Made by a program: the position numbers and the translations under genes | From: Eubacteriales bacterium | Lineage (GTDB): Bacteria > Bacillota > Clostridia > Lachnospirales > Lachnospiraceae | Direction of reading: 5' to 3' | Assembly (NCBI GenBank): GCA_030524175.1 | Contig: JAUNHC010000013.1 | Coordinates: forward strand, 59,456-123,455 | Length of the DNA stretch: 64,000 bases | Notes under the pieces: generated by a model | What the model was told of the DNA's origin: nothing | What the model saw: the letters and a program-made list of their open reading frames with translations, nothing else | Databases searched by the model: none | Part shown: one piece after another, positions 16,389-25,299 of the stretch | How positions within the stretch are numbered: position 1 is the stretch's first letter | How the letters are laid out: every line of letters begins with the position of its first letter

Positions 16389-17735
16389 TTACAGCCTCTT
16401 GAGAAGCTCTTCTCTTTCTTTTTCATAGCCCGGCTTGCCAAGAAGGGCGAACATATTCTTCTTGTAGCTCTCAACACCTGGCTGATTGAATGGATTCACG
16501 CCCAGCAGATATCCGCTGATACCGCAGGCAAACTCGAAGAAATAGAATAACTGTCCAAGATAAAATTCATTCTGTTCAGGGATATCTACTCTTAAGTTGG
16601 GAACCTGTCCGTCAGTGTGAGCCAGGATGGTACCGTTCATTGCGCTCTTATTCACGAAATCAACAGTCTTTCCTGCCAGATAATTAAGGCCGTCCAAATC
16701 TACCGGTTCCTGGCCTATGACGATCTCTGCACCTGATGTCTCCACGTTCATCACTGTCTCAAACATAATACGGCTGCCGTCCTGGATAAACTGTCCCATA
16801 GAGTGCAGGTCTGTGGTCAAATCCACAGCTGCCGGGAAAATACCCTTCTGGTCTTTGCCTTCGCTCTCACCGTAAAGCTGTTTCCACCATTCGTTCACAT
16901 AGTGAAGGCTTGGCTCATAATTCGCCAGAACTTCAACTGTTTTGCCCTTGCGCAGAAGAATATTTCTGATGGAAGCATATTTCATGGCATCATTGTCTTC
17001 GAATGAGCTGTTGAGAGCTATCTCACGTCCTGAGGCAGCGCCTTCCATTAATTTGTCAATATCTGCACCGCTGGCTGCAATAGGAAGCAGGCCCACTGCG
17101 GTGAGAACTGAGAAACGTCCTCCTACATCGTCCGGAACTACGAACTCTTCATAGCCTTCCTCATCTGCCACTTTCTTAAGGGCTCCGCGGGCCTTGTCTG
17201 TGGTGGCATAGATTCTCTTGGCTGCCCCTTCTTTGCCGTATTTCTTCTCAAGCATTTCTTTGAATACACGGAAGGCGATGGCCGGCTCAGTTGTAGTGCC
17301 TGATTTTGATATCATATTGATTGAGAAATCTCTGTCTCCGATAACATCGATCAGTCCTTTGATATAGCTGCTGCTGATGCTGTTGCCTACGAAGTAGATC
17401 TCCGGAGTCTTGCGGATTTCTTTTGATACATTATTATAGAAACCATGTCTTAAGAATTCAATAGCTGCCCTGGCCCCAAGGTAGGAGCCGCCGATCCCGA
17501 TTACAAGCAGCACCTCTGAATCTTCCTGGATTCTCTTCGCTGCCTCTTTGATACGCGCAAATTCTTCTTTATCGTAATCAACAGGAAGGTCAATCCATCC
17601 CAGGTAATCATTTCCTGCCCCGCTTTTGGAAAGCAATGTTTCCTTAGCTGCCTCTGCAAGGCCTTTCATGGATTCAACCTCGTGCTCTGCGATAAAACAG
17701 CCTGCCTTTGAATAATCAAATGTTACTTTGCTCAT
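16389..17735 (-). CDS. pgi: Glucose-6-phosphate isomerase
   Basis: The 448-residue enzyme converts glucose-6-phosphate to fructose-6-phosphate in glycolysis. It has the short Firmicute form with [18 protein letters not shown] (about residues 75-92), [15 protein letters not shown], the active-site [13 protein letters not shown], and the C-terminal [15 protein letters not shown] placed the start at 17735 ([10 protein letters not shown]) because AAAGGAGAG lies directly upstream; the longer frame has no support. A good promoter lies about 100 bp upstream, and the dehydrogenase gene follows after 3 bp. Confidence 0.96.
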   Translation of the reverse strand: MSKVTFDYSKAGCFIAEHEVESMKGLAEAAKETLLSKSGAGNDYLGWIDLPVDYDKEEFARIKEAAKRIQEDSEVLLVIGIGGSYLGARAAIEFLRHGFYNNVSKEIRKTPEIYFVGNSISSSYIKGLIDVIGDRDFSINMISKSGTTTEPAIAFRVFKEMLEKKYGKEGAAKRIYATTDKARGALKKVADEEGYEEFVVPDDVGGRFSVLTAVGLLPIAASGADIDKLMEGAASGREIALNSSFEDNDAMKYASIRNILLRKGKTVEVLANYEPSLHYVNEWWKQLYGESEGKDQKGIFPAAVDLTTDLHSMGQFIQDGSRIMFETVMNVETSGAEIVIGQEPVDLDGLNYLAGKTVDFVNKSAMNGTILAHTDGQVPNLRVDIPEQNEFYLGQLFYFFEFACGISGYLLGVNPFNQPGVESYKKNMFALLGKPGYEKEREELLKRL

Positions 17736-17838
17736 GGCTCTCTCTCCTTTATGTATGTGGAAATTCTTTTGTGGTTCCGAAGCGGTCCGCCGCTTCCACC
17801 TTACCTGTCTTCTTCTGTCGGCAGGCAATCATATAGTA

Positions 17839-17867
17839 AGTATAGCAAAAATGAAACAATTCTACAA
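17839..17867 (-). promoter_or_regulatory. Promoter of pgi and the 2-hydroxyacid dehydrogenase gene
   Basis: On the minus strand TTGTAG (17862-17867) and TATACT (17839-17844) are 17 bp apart, with TGC before the -10. This gives a leader of about 100 nt. Confidence 0.65.
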
Positions 17868-17903
17868 GTTATCGGTTAAATTTTTCTTAGTCAGGCAGAT
17901 GGG

Positions 17904-17961
17904 GTACTGTTCATCCCGCAGCCAGTAATACGCTCCGCTGGATATTACCAGTAAACAGTAA
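17904..17961 (+). repeat. Short (about 58 bp) copy of the inverted-repeat element
   Basis: The left end GTACTGTTCATCCCGCAGCC and the right end ATATTACCAGTAAACAGTAA correspond to both ends of the 26358-26501 element, while the interior is almost entirely missing. It can fold into a single hairpin. It lies in the 262-bp gap between pgi and the downstream membrane-protein gene. Confidence 0.7.
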
Positions 17962-17997
17962 TGACGGTGCACTCTCACTCCATAACCGTCTGCTCCC

Positions 17998-18591
17998 TTA
18001 ATTCATAAACTCCCTGATAATTTCTCTCATAATCTCTTCTTCCTCAGGAGTCAGCATTTTACTGAAATGACTGCCCGATGCTGCTGTCTGGCGGATACTG
18101 GCTGTGATTTTCTCAACAACCTCCTCCTGAAGCGCCGGATCTGTTTTCTGAGGTTCCGGGATTTCTTCCACCCAGGTACGCATCTGCTCCACATAATCGG
18201 CCAGAGAACTCATCACCAATTCTTCCTTATAGGTGAAATCAAGGGCCTGACGAAGAAGCAGCAGGGCAATTGGCACAGCCGCACCTACATACAGGTAACG
18301 GAGAGGCAGTCCATCCACCATATCCAGCTTTGTCACCATAAAAAAAGAAGCCCCTAAGATCACAGTACAAAGCAGAGCCGGATACCATACCAGGCGGTTC
18401 ATACGGTGCAGAAGCTTGTCCCTGGTTTTCCATAAATTCAGCCACTTTTCTTTGAGGTTCGATAAGTGGCCTGTGTTTTTGATCATTCTTCTGTAAGTAA
18501 GGTGCGTGGCTAACATTCCTATTGCTCCCATAGCCCCAAGGGCTGCCATGCAGTAGAGCAATATGTGCAGGTTCATGATTTTTTCCAGCAT
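17998..18591 (-). CDS. Uncharacterised membrane protein (three helices, acidic tail)
   Basis: The 197-residue protein has a hydrophobic helix near the N-terminus (LHILLYCMAALGAMGAIGML), two more in the middle (WYPALLCTVILGASFFMV and YLYVGAAVPIALLLL), and an acidic helical C-terminus (LTPEEEEIMREIIREFMN). The linker between helix one and two is basic. I chose the start at 18591 because GGAGGG precedes it; an upstream ATG in the same frame has no ribosome site. I do not recognise the family. It is separated from murF by a strong terminator, so it is a single-gene unit. Confidence 0.65.
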   Translation of the reverse strand: MLEKIMNLHILLYCMAALGAMGAIGMLATHLTYRRMIKNTGHLSNLKEKWLNLWKTRDKLLHRMNRLVWYPALLCTVILGASFFMVTKLDMVDGLPLRYLYVGAAVPIALLLLRQALDFTYKEELVMSSLADYVEQMRTWVEEIPEPQKTDPALQEEVVEKITASIRQTAASGSHFSKMLTPEEEEIMREIIREFMN

Positions 18592-18689
18592 AATACCCTC
18601 CTTCAAGATTCTAGAGTAATTATACATCGCTCTACTTGAACAGGGAACAAAAATCGTTCGTCAAATTCCTGTAGGAAATTACATATGCT

Positions 18690-18730
18690 GCAAAATAAAA
18701 TGCCCGGGCTCAAATATCCCGCCCGGGTCC
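18690..18730 (-). terminator. Intrinsic terminator of the ddl-murF operon
   Basis: The stem is GCCCGGGC (18702-18709) against the matching arm 18721-18728, with an 11-nt loop. On the minus strand it is followed by an ATTTTATTTT tract. Confidence 0.8.
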
Positions 18731-18754
18731 AAAAAGCCTGCAGTCACAGGCATT

Positions 18755-20125
18755 TCACATCTTCTGAAGCTGCTCAACCACGTCCTCAAACCTCATGAAA
18801 TGTGAAGCTTTAACAAGAATTGTGTCGCCTTTTTGCACATAGCTGCTGAGATGGGAAAGAAGACTTTCTCTGTCAGGTTCATAAATCACTTGAAGGCCCG
18901 CTGCCTTCTCCCTGGCTTTGTCCGCCATATACCTTGAAAGCTTGCCCACGCAGATACAAACATCAATACCGCAGATACCGGCGTGCTCCCCCACCTCCTG
19001 GTGGAGGGCGATCTCATCTGCTCCCAGCTCTCCCATATCTCCCAGGACAGCCACCCTCCGTCCGCTTCCGTCCTTCAGTACATCCAGAGAAGCCTTCATA
19101 GACATAGGGTTTGCGTTGTAGCAGTCGTCCACTATGAGGAAATTATCTGTTTCAATGATCCTGAATCTTCCGCTGATGGGCTCCAGACTCTCAATTCCCC
19201 TCTTAATTTCTTCTGAAGTCAGACCATAGATCCTTCCTACGGCAGCCGCAGCCAGGGCGTTATAAACCATATGACGTCCGGGCATAGGGATATCTGCCTG
19301 AAAACTCTCTGTGCCCATATGTATCCTGCAGGAGATACCTTTTAATCCATGGTTCACAATCTCATCCCCATAGACCTCACATTCCCCCCCAAGACCAAAA
19401 AACACCGGCATAATACCATTGTATTCTTTTACTGTGGAAAGCTTGTCATCATCTCCATTGAGCACAATATGTCCCGCTGCCTTCAGATACCCGAATATTT
19501 CTGTCTTTGCCTTAAGCACACCATCACGGTCACCCAGGTTCTCCAGATGACAGGTTCCGATGTTTGTGATCACGGCGGTATCCGGCTTCGCCACCTTGGC
19601 CAGCCGGCTCATTTCCCCGAAATCGCTGATCCCCATTTCCAGGACAGCAATTTCATCCTCATCCCGCAGCCGGAAGACCGTGAGAGGAAGCCCAAGTTCA
19701 TTGTTAAAGTTCCCGATCGTTTTCAAGGTTTTGTATTTCTGCTCCAGAACAGACGCGATCACCTCTTTGGTGCTGGTCTTGCCCACACTGCCTGTAATTC
19801 CCACAACAGGTATGTTAAGCTGTTCCAGATAGAACTCCCCAATGTCCTTCACCGCCTGAAGTGATGACTCCACGAGAATATAAGGAAAATCAGCATCCTC
19901 CAGCACACGCTCAGAGAGCGTGGCCAAAGCCCCTGCCGCTATCACCTGAGGAATAAATTTATGGGCATCCACCCTCTCCCCCACAATGGGGACAAAGAGA
20001 CAGCCCGCCTCTGTCTTTCTGCTGTCTGTGATTATAGCTGTCACTTCCGTGTACAGCTTATCCGCAGGGCCGTAATAAACACCCCGGCAGACCTGGGTGA
20101 TATTTTCCAATGTCAGATTTTTCAT
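18755..20125 (-). CDS. murF: UDP-N-acetylmuramoyl-tripeptide--D-alanyl-D-alanine ligase
   Basis: The 456-residue cytosolic Mur ligase adds D-Ala-D-Ala to UDP-MurNAc-tripeptide, using ATP. The P-loop GITGSVGKTSTKEVIA is at about 109-124, followed by TIGNFNNELGLPLTV (the MurF-specific 'NxNNxxGLP' text), GTCHLENLGDRDGVLKAKTEI, and DDCYNANPMSMKASL in the C-terminal domain. A strong ribosome site (CAGGAGGAAA) precedes the ATG. It lies 18 bp after ddl, which makes its dipeptide substrate, and the two form an operon ending in a strong terminator. Confidence 0.96.
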   Translation of the reverse strand: MKNLTLENITQVCRGVYYGPADKLYTEVTAIITDSRKTEAGCLFVPIVGERVDAHKFIPQVIAAGALATLSERVLEDADFPYILVESSLQAVKDIGEFYLEQLNIPVVGITGSVGKTSTKEVIASVLEQKYKTLKTIGNFNNELGLPLTVFRLRDEDEIAVLEMGISDFGEMSRLAKVAKPDTAVITNIGTCHLENLGDRDGVLKAKTEIFGYLKAAGHIVLNGDDDKLSTVKEYNGIMPVFFGLGGECEVYGDEIVNHGLKGISCRIHMGTESFQADIPMPGRHMVYNALAAAAVGRIYGLTSEEIKRGIESLEPISGRFRIIETDNFLIVDDCYNANPMSMKASLDVLKDGSGRRVAVLGDMGELGADEIALHQEVGEHAGICGIDVCICVGKLSRYMADKAREKAAGLQVIYEPDRESLLSHLSSYVQKGDTILVKASHFMRFEDVVEQLQKM

Positions 20126-20143
20126 GGTTTCCTCCTGATGCCC

Positions 20144-21178
20144 TCAGGCATACTTTTTCATAGACACTTTAATCAACTCTTCACAAAGGGTAGGATAATC
20201 CATCCCCAGAACCTGAGCCTCCTGAGGAATAAGGCTTGTAGGAGTCATTCCCGGAAGAGTGTTTGCCTCCAGGCAGAACATATCGCCGTTTTCCCTCATC
20301 ATGAAGTCAAGCCGGCAGTATCCTTCCAGTGACAAAGCCTTTGCAGCCTCCACTGCAAATCTCTGCATTCTTTCTGTTAGTTCAGGAGAAAGTTCAGCCG
20401 GACAAGTCTCAACAGTGGAACCTGCCTGATATTTATTCTTGTAGTCATAAAAGCCTTCCAGAGGGGCTATCTCGATAACAGGATAAGCCTCCCCGTCCAC
20501 AACTGCCACAGAAAATTCCCGTCCCTTGATATACTCTTCCACCACTACCTCATTCTCGTAAGAATAAGCATTGTCAAGGGCTTCTTCATATTCTTTCTGG
20601 TTTCCGGTGATATAAACTCCCACGCTGGAACCGCCGCAGCAGGTTTTCACCACAACGGGGAACTCCATGCCCAAATCCTTCAGATTTCTGGAAGCGGCAG
20701 TCACAGGCATTGCCACGCCTTTCGGAGTAGGGATATTATTCATCATGAAGAGTTGCTTTGTGATTCCCTTATCCATAGCCATAGCGCTGCTTAAATATCC
20801 TGTTCCCGTATATTTGATTCCCATCAGGTCAAAAGCAGCCTGAAGCTTGCCGTCTTCTCCATTGGCCCCATGCAGTCCCAGGAACACAATATCTGCAAGT
20901 TCACACAGCTTTAATACATTTGGGCCAAAAAAGCTTCTTCGTTTCTGCTTCATGTCCTCAATCTTCTCGTCAAAGCTTCTCATGTAGGAAGCTGCCTTCT
21001 CCACATCATATTCCTCGGGAAAGGCATTGTCCCAGTCCACATCTTCCATTCCGCAGAAAACATCCATCAGGACAGCGCGGTGCCCCTTCTGGCGGAGCGC
21101 CTGGCATATGCCTGTTCCTGATACAACGGATATCTCACGTTCTGTGCTGGTGCCTCCTGCTAATACAACAATCTTCAT
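20144..21178 (-). CDS. ddl: D-alanine--D-alanine ligase
   Basis: The 344-residue ATP-grasp enzyme joins two D-alanines for cell wall precursors. Evidence includes the opening MKIVVLAGGTSTEREISVVS, GLHGANGEDGKLQAAFD, KTCCGGSSVGVYI, the omega-loop text FYDYKNKY (the Tyr form that indicates D-Ala rather than D-Lac specificity) and CLEANTLPGMTPTSLIP. I moved the start to 21178, after GAAGGAG; the longer frame adds seven residues that include the ribosome site. It is first in the ddl-murF operon, with an L,D-transpeptidase gene upstream on the same strand. Confidence 0.96.
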   Translation of the reverse strand: MKIVVLAGGTSTEREISVVSGTGICQALRQKGHRAVLMDVFCGMEDVDWDNAFPEEYDVEKAASYMRSFDEKIEDMKQKRRSFFGPNVLKLCELADIVFLGLHGANGEDGKLQAAFDLMGIKYTGTGYLSSAMAMDKGITKQLFMMNNIPTPKGVAMPVTAASRNLKDLGMEFPVVVKTCCGGSSVGVYITGNQKEYEEALDNAYSYENEVVVEEYIKGREFSVAVVDGEAYPVIEIAPLEGFYDYKNKYQAGSTVETCPAELSPELTERMQRFAVEAAKALSLEGYCRLDFMMRENGDMFCLEANTLPGMTPTSLIPQEAQVLGMDYPTLCEELIKVSMKKYA

Positions 21179-21208
21179 GACTTCATCTCCTTCTCTCAAT
21201 CATAGAAA

Positions 21209-21242
21209 CTGCTGCAAAGCTTCCCTGGGAAAACTCTGCAGC
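21209..21242 (-). terminator. Hairpin between the L,D-transpeptidase and ddl genes
   Basis: GCTGCAGAG pairs with CTTTGCAGC on the minus strand, with an inner TCCC/GGGA stem. The T tract after it is weak, so it may be a partial terminator or an mRNA-stabilising hairpin. Confidence 0.45.
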
Positions 21243-21257
21243 ACCTTTGCTGTTTGT

Positions 21258-22658
21258 TTATTTGTAGACCACCACCGGCGCACCGATCCCTATATTATTA
21301 TAGATGATCTGCGCCTGATCATACGGGGTATTTACACAACCGTGGGAACCCTCCAGCATATACAGATCGCCGCCGAACTCTGTCCTCCATGTAGCATCAT
21401 GGATTCCTACATTTCCTGCAAAAGGAAGCCAGAATGTAACCTCAGCCGCATAATCCTCCCCTGTAAGAACAGACGGGGATTTCATGGCATCAATGGCATA
21501 ACATCCTGTAGGTGTCTCATTCCCTGCAATATTCGGATTCCCGGTGACCACCGAAGTATCTACAATAGGTACTCCGTCTTTATAAAATACCATTCTCTGG
21601 TTAGTCAGGTCAATCTCAACATAAGTATATCCGATGTCATTACTGTCCCGGCTCCACCCGGAATATGCATAGACAGGCTCTCTCACCTGGGTCTCTCCGC
21701 TGAGTATGGCCTGGATCAGACCATCTGTCTCTGCCTGCTGGTCGATGGCCCATCCGTAATCACCGCCTGTGATCGTCTTTTCTCTTCCGTCGTAGGTGAT
21801 AAACGTTCTCGTCTGGCCGAAGGTATCATATTTGTAGCCTAATTCATTCACATAGGCCGCAACCTGTTCCCTGTTCAGAGTATAGTCACCGTTTCCGTCC
21901 TTCACAAGCCAGTTCTTGATCACATCTTTATCCACAGTCTCTGTGCGGTCTGCAAAATCATAGGTGATGATCACACTTGTGAGCTTATTCATCTGCTCAC
22001 AATCCTTCACCAGCGTCTTGTCATCCTTATAAACCTGGGGTTTCTTATAACAGCCCTGTTCTTCCAGATCAACAGAGGTTACGCCCGTTGTCACCGCCTT
22101 GGCTATCAGCTTCTGCACCTGCTTGCGCTTCAGGGATGCTCCCTCATTTTCCGCCTGGATCTCATAGCCGTTTTCTGTCTCTTTAATATATGCATCAGAA
22201 GGCTCTACTGTGTTCTGCTCCTGCATACATTTCAAATTGCGCACCGATTCCTGAAGCTTTTCTTTATCGTAAGTGGTAGCAGTTGACAACTCATAATTCT
22301 TCTTCTGGTTAAAGGCCAGGAACCACTTAAACCGGTCCTGGGTCTCCATAAGTTTTTTCACACTGCCGTCAGGAGTGTAGGTAAGTCCTGCCTGGGCGGC
22401 CGTAATGCCTTCCTGCCCGTTGTTTCTTGTGACAATAGTAAGTGCATACGCCCCCACCTTGTCTGCGATCAGGTCTTCCGCCTCGTCAACAGACATATAG
22501 GAGCAATTCAGCCCGTTCACCATGGAACCGGGTAAAAAATGATTCGAGAAATAATACACTCCTAAGAAATAGGCTGCTGCCGTCAACAAAATGAAAACAG
22601 CAATGAGTATAACCACTATCTTCTTCCCCACGCTCATTTTTGCCTTTTCGTTTGTCAT
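21258..22658 (-). CDS. Membrane-anchored L,D-transpeptidase (YkuD) with peptidoglycan-binding region
   Basis: The 466-residue protein has a short cytosolic N-terminus and one membrane anchor (IVVILIAVFILLTAAAYFLG, about 14-33). A repeated extracellular region of the PG_binding_4 type (~50-300) follows, then a C-terminal YkuD catalytic domain. The domain shows YTYVEIDLTNQRMVFYKDG, ETPTGCYAI, a GIHDATW segment and the catalytic SHGCVNTP (Cys about residue 442). It forms 3-3 crosslinks or attaches proteins at the cell wall, bypassing penicillin-binding proteins. The ribosome site GAGGAG precedes the ATG. Its position next to ddl and murF fits a cell wall role. Confidence 0.92.
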   Translation of the reverse strand: MTNEKAKMSVGKKIVVILIAVFILLTAAAYFLGVYYFSNHFLPGSMVNGLNCSYMSVDEAEDLIADKVGAYALTIVTRNNGQEGITAAQAGLTYTPDGSVKKLMETQDRFKWFLAFNQKKNYELSTATTYDKEKLQESVRNLKCMQEQNTVEPSDAYIKETENGYEIQAENEGASLKRKQVQKLIAKAVTTGVTSVDLEEQGCYKKPQVYKDDKTLVKDCEQMNKLTSVIITYDFADRTETVDKDVIKNWLVKDGNGDYTLNREQVAAYVNELGYKYDTFGQTRTFITYDGREKTITGGDYGWAIDQQAETDGLIQAILSGETQVREPVYAYSGWSRDSNDIGYTYVEIDLTNQRMVFYKDGVPIVDTSVVTGNPNIAGNETPTGCYAIDAMKSPSVLTGEDYAAEVTFWLPFAGNVGIHDATWRTEFGGDLYMLEGSHGCVNTPYDQAQIIYNNIGIGAPVVVYK

Positions 22659-22720
22659 GGATACTCCTCAAAACTTTCATTTTTAGTCATGTCCGCATCT
22701 GCAGACATATGGGTTTACAT

Positions 22721-24004
22721 TTATTCTGCCAACAGCTTTTCCACACTTGCCAGCTTTACGCACAGCACAAACACTTTAGCTGCTGCTTCCAGCTCTTCTG
22801 TTGTGGGATAAGTGGGCGCAATACGGATATTGGAATCTTTCGGATCTTTTCCATAAGGATAGGTTGCCCCTGCCCCTGTCATTACCACGCCAGCCTCTTT
22901 CGCTTTAGAAACGATTGATTTCGCACATCCCTCCATGGACTCAAAGGAGATAAAATATCCGCCGTGAGGTTTGGTCCACTCACCGATTCCAAGCCCGGAA
23001 AGTTCTTTGTCCAAAGTGTCGATAACCATCTCGAATTTCGGACGGATCAAATCTGCATGCTTTCTCATATGGGCATGCAGGCCCTCCAGATTCTTAAAGA
23101 ATCTTACATGGCGCAGCTGGTTCAGCTTGTCATGTCCGATCGTCTGGATCTGCATATATTTCCGGAAATCTTCCAGATTTGCCTTGGAAGCAGCTACTGC
23201 CGCAATACCGGAACCGGGAAAGCTCACCTTGGAAGTGGAAGTAAATTTATAAACAATATCAGGATTTCCTGCTTTTGCACACTCACCGAGAATCTCTACA
23301 AGGAAATCCTGGTTGTCATCATAAAGATGATGGATACTGTAGGCATTATCCCAGTAAATACGGAAATCAGGAGCAGCCGGCTTCAGCCTTGCAAAACGCT
23401 CCACTGTTTCTTTGGAATAGGTGATTCCCTGCGGATTGGAGTATTTCGGCACACACCAGATACCTTTCACAGCCTCATCCTCACTCACCAGCTTCTCAAC
23501 CATATCCATATCCGGACCTGTAGACAACATAGGAACATTGATCATCTCAATACCGAAAAACTCTGTGATCTTGAAATGACGGTCATATCCCGGCACCGGA
23601 CAAAGAAATTTCACCTTATCCAGCTTGCACCATGGTGTATGACCCATAACTCCATGTGTCATGGAACGTGCCACAGTGTCAAACATAACATTAAGGCTGG
23701 AGTTACCGTAGATGATGATATGATCCGGGTCAACCTCAGACATATCCCCAAGAAGGCGCTTTGCTTCCGGAATACCGTCGATCACCCCATAATTACGGCA
23801 GTCTACACCTGTCTCACATTTCAGGTCTGCATGATTAGCCAATACATCCATCATTCCCATAGAGATATCCAGCTGGTCTGTTCCGGGCTTACCGCGGGAC
23901 ATATCCAGGGAAAGCCCCTGAGCTTTGATTTCTGCAAACTGCTGATCCAATTCCTTCTTCAGAGCGAGCAGCTCTTCTCTGCTCATTTCACTGTATTTCA
24001 TCAT
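22721..24004 (-). CDS. PLP-dependent aminotransferase (class I, aspartate/alanine type)
   Basis: The 427-residue cytosolic enzyme has the class I fold. It shows LDMSRGKPGTDQLDIS at the start, CRNYGVIDGIPEAKRLL, IIIYGNSSLNVMFDT, WCVPKYSNPQGITYS, DNAYSIHHLY, and FTSTSKVSFPGSG, where the Lys forms the Schiff base. The text matches the subgroup annotated as aspartate aminotransferase-like, found in many Firmicutes. I chose the first of two adjacent ATGs (24004), 5 bp after GAGGAGG. The open frame continues another 49 codons upstream, but that part is the structured leader and not a likely protein. It has its own promoter and a ~260-nt leader. Confidence 0.88.
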   Translation of the reverse strand: MMKYSEMSREELLALKKELDQQFAEIKAQGLSLDMSRGKPGTDQLDISMGMMDVLANHADLKCETGVDCRNYGVIDGIPEAKRLLGDMSEVDPDHIIIYGNSSLNVMFDTVARSMTHGVMGHTPWCKLDKVKFLCPVPGYDRHFKITEFFGIEMINVPMLSTGPDMDMVEKLVSEDEAVKGIWCVPKYSNPQGITYSKETVERFARLKPAAPDFRIYWDNAYSIHHLYDDNQDFLVEILGECAKAGNPDIVYKFTSTSKVSFPGSGIAAVAASKANLEDFRKYMQIQTIGHDKLNQLRHVRFFKNLEGLHAHMRKHADLIRPKFEMVIDTLDKELSGLGIGEWTKPHGGYFISFESMEGCAKSIVSKAKEAGVVMTGAGATYPYGKDPKDSNIRIAPTYPTTEELEAAAKVFVLCVKLASVEKLLAE

Positions 24005-24016
24005 AATTTCCTCCTC

Positions 24017-24116
24017 TGCCGCATTCACTGCGGCTACATTCTGGTACAGGCTTTGCCTGTTTCCTTGCGATGCGGCCCCTGCCAATTTCTCTGCATGCCG
24101 CAAACCACTGCGGCTA
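24017..24116 (-). promoter_or_regulatory. Twin repeated hairpins in the aminotransferase leader
   Basis: On the minus strand the sequence TAGCCGCAGTG plus a few bases plus GCGGCA occurs twice (24017-24036 and 24096-24116). Each forms a GCCGC/GCGGC hairpin. The one nearer the gene ends directly before the GAGGAGG ribosome site. A third short hairpin (CAGGCAAAGCCTG) lies between them. Together they could control translation; no known riboswitch class was recognised. Confidence 0.45.
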
Positions 24117-24271
24117 TATGGTATGGCCCCGCTATAATCCCCTGTGCTCATCTCCCCGCGTCACCGGATTTTTCATAACATTTCAGGCAGGCCTGATCTG
24201 TTATGATCTTTCATGTATATGAACAACCGCGGACATAGCTCCCTATATTGCATTTTTATAATGTCTTTTAC

Positions 24272-24301
24272 ATTTTAGTATGCTAAAATCATGCTTGTCA
24301 A
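24272..24301 (-). promoter_or_regulatory. Promoter of the aminotransferase gene
   Basis: TTGACA (24296-24301) and TAAAAT (24272-24277) on the minus strand are 18 bp apart. The transcript would carry a leader of about 260 nt. The 484-bp gap between this gene and the MerR gene therefore holds this leader, this promoter and the divergent MerR promoter. Confidence 0.65.
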
Positions 24302-24420
24302 GTCTTTTCCTATATTAAGCACATCAATTACAGGATTATGATACCATTCATGGTCATCAAGCAACGCATCGTAACAGGATTATATTTACCATTATACAAA
24401 AAAATACCCCTGTTCTGTAC

Positions 24421-24452
24421 TTGACATTCCCCCGCAGGGGATACCTTATACT
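24421..24452 (+). promoter_or_regulatory. MerR-type promoter and operator
   Basis: TTGACA (24421-24426) and TATACT (24447-24452) are 20 bp apart, too long for normal use but typical of MerR-activated promoters. The spacer centre carries the dyad CCCCGCAGGGG (24430-24440). The MerR gene starts 37 bp downstream, so autoregulation is likely. Confidence 0.75.
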
Positions 24453-24488
24453 TATTAACAACAGAAAGAAGCAGCAAGGAGGAACCAC

Positions 24489-25289
24489 ATGTATATCATA
24501 AGCCAATTTTCAAAGATATCCGGTCTGACAGTAAAAGCACTGCGGTATTATGATGAGCAGAATATATTAAAACCATCTTACCGTGATAAGGAAACCCTGT
24601 ACCGATATTATAATGAAACTGATCTGAAAAAAGCCGGGCTGATCAAGCTTCTGCGCTCAATAGACTTTTCTATATCAGAAATCAGAGAAACACTGGAATC
24701 CATAGAAAATGACACCGACCTAACTTATATTCTGCAGGAGAAAATACAATTTATTGAAAATCACATTCAAACAGAAAAAGCCCTCATAAATACAATAAAC
24801 AACTACTTACAGCCTCAGAAAACAGAGAAAAAAAGAGAAGACTATAAGATCACTATTGAAGAAATCCCTTCGGTTTTAGTGGCAGCTGTACGGTTCACCG
24901 GCAGGTATAACGAATTAGGCCAGTATATACCTCTTCTCTACAAAGCTGTGCAGGGTAATGTAAACGGAAATATTATAAATTGTTACTATGATGAGGAATG
25001 TGTGGAGCAGGCAGCTATGGAAGTATGTCTTCCAACAAAAAAGCGTATCAGCAGCAGCACGGCAGAATGCAAACTCCTCCCTTCTGTGAAAGCTGTGTGC
25101 ACAACCCATCACGGCAGCTATGATACACTGTATTTAGCCTATAAATCATTGTTTGAGTATGTAAATGAACATAACCTATCATTAATCCTGCCAACCAGAG
25201 AAGTCTATCTCAAAGGCCCCGGAATAATGTTTAAAGGCAACCCCGAGAACTATATCACTAAAGTCCTGCTGCCATTCAAGATTATATAA
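24489..25289 (+). CDS. MerR-family regulator with GyrI-like effector domain
   Basis: The 266-residue protein has an N-terminal MerR winged helix (MYIISQFSKISGLTVKALRYYD, then EQNILKPSYR), a coiled-coil dimer helix (~75-105), and a C-terminal GyrI/BmrR-like ligand domain (~118-266) with IEEIPSVLVAAVRFTG and the closing REVYLKGPG text. Such regulators bind bulky hydrophobic or cationic compounds and activate promoters with long spacers; exactly such a promoter lies just upstream. AAGGAGGAA precedes the ATG. The BtrH-like gene follows 10 bp downstream and is the probable target. Confidence 0.9.
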   Translation: MYIISQFSKISGLTVKALRYYDEQNILKPSYRDKETLYRYYNETDLKKAGLIKLLRSIDFSISEIRETLESIENDTDLTYILQEKIQFIENHIQTEKALINTINNYLQPQKTEKKREDYKITIEEIPSVLVAAVRFTGRYNELGQYIPLLYKAVQGNVNGNIINCYYDEECVEQAAMEVCLPTKKRISSSTAECKLLPSVKAVCTTHHGSYDTLYLAYKSLFEYVNEHNLSLILPTREVYLKGPGIMFKGNPENYITKVLLPFKII

Positions 25290-25299
25290 AGGAGACAAA

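Noticed and set aside
24005-24151. N-terminal extension of the aminotransferase
   Set aside because: The frame is open but passes through the hairpin leader and the ribosome site; family members start near MMKYSEMS.
22964-24178. Open frame of 404 codons on the + strand opposite the aminotransferase gene
   Set aside because: It is antisense to a clearly recognised enzyme, has no ribosome site, and its residues (many His, Cys, Ile) look like reversed codons.
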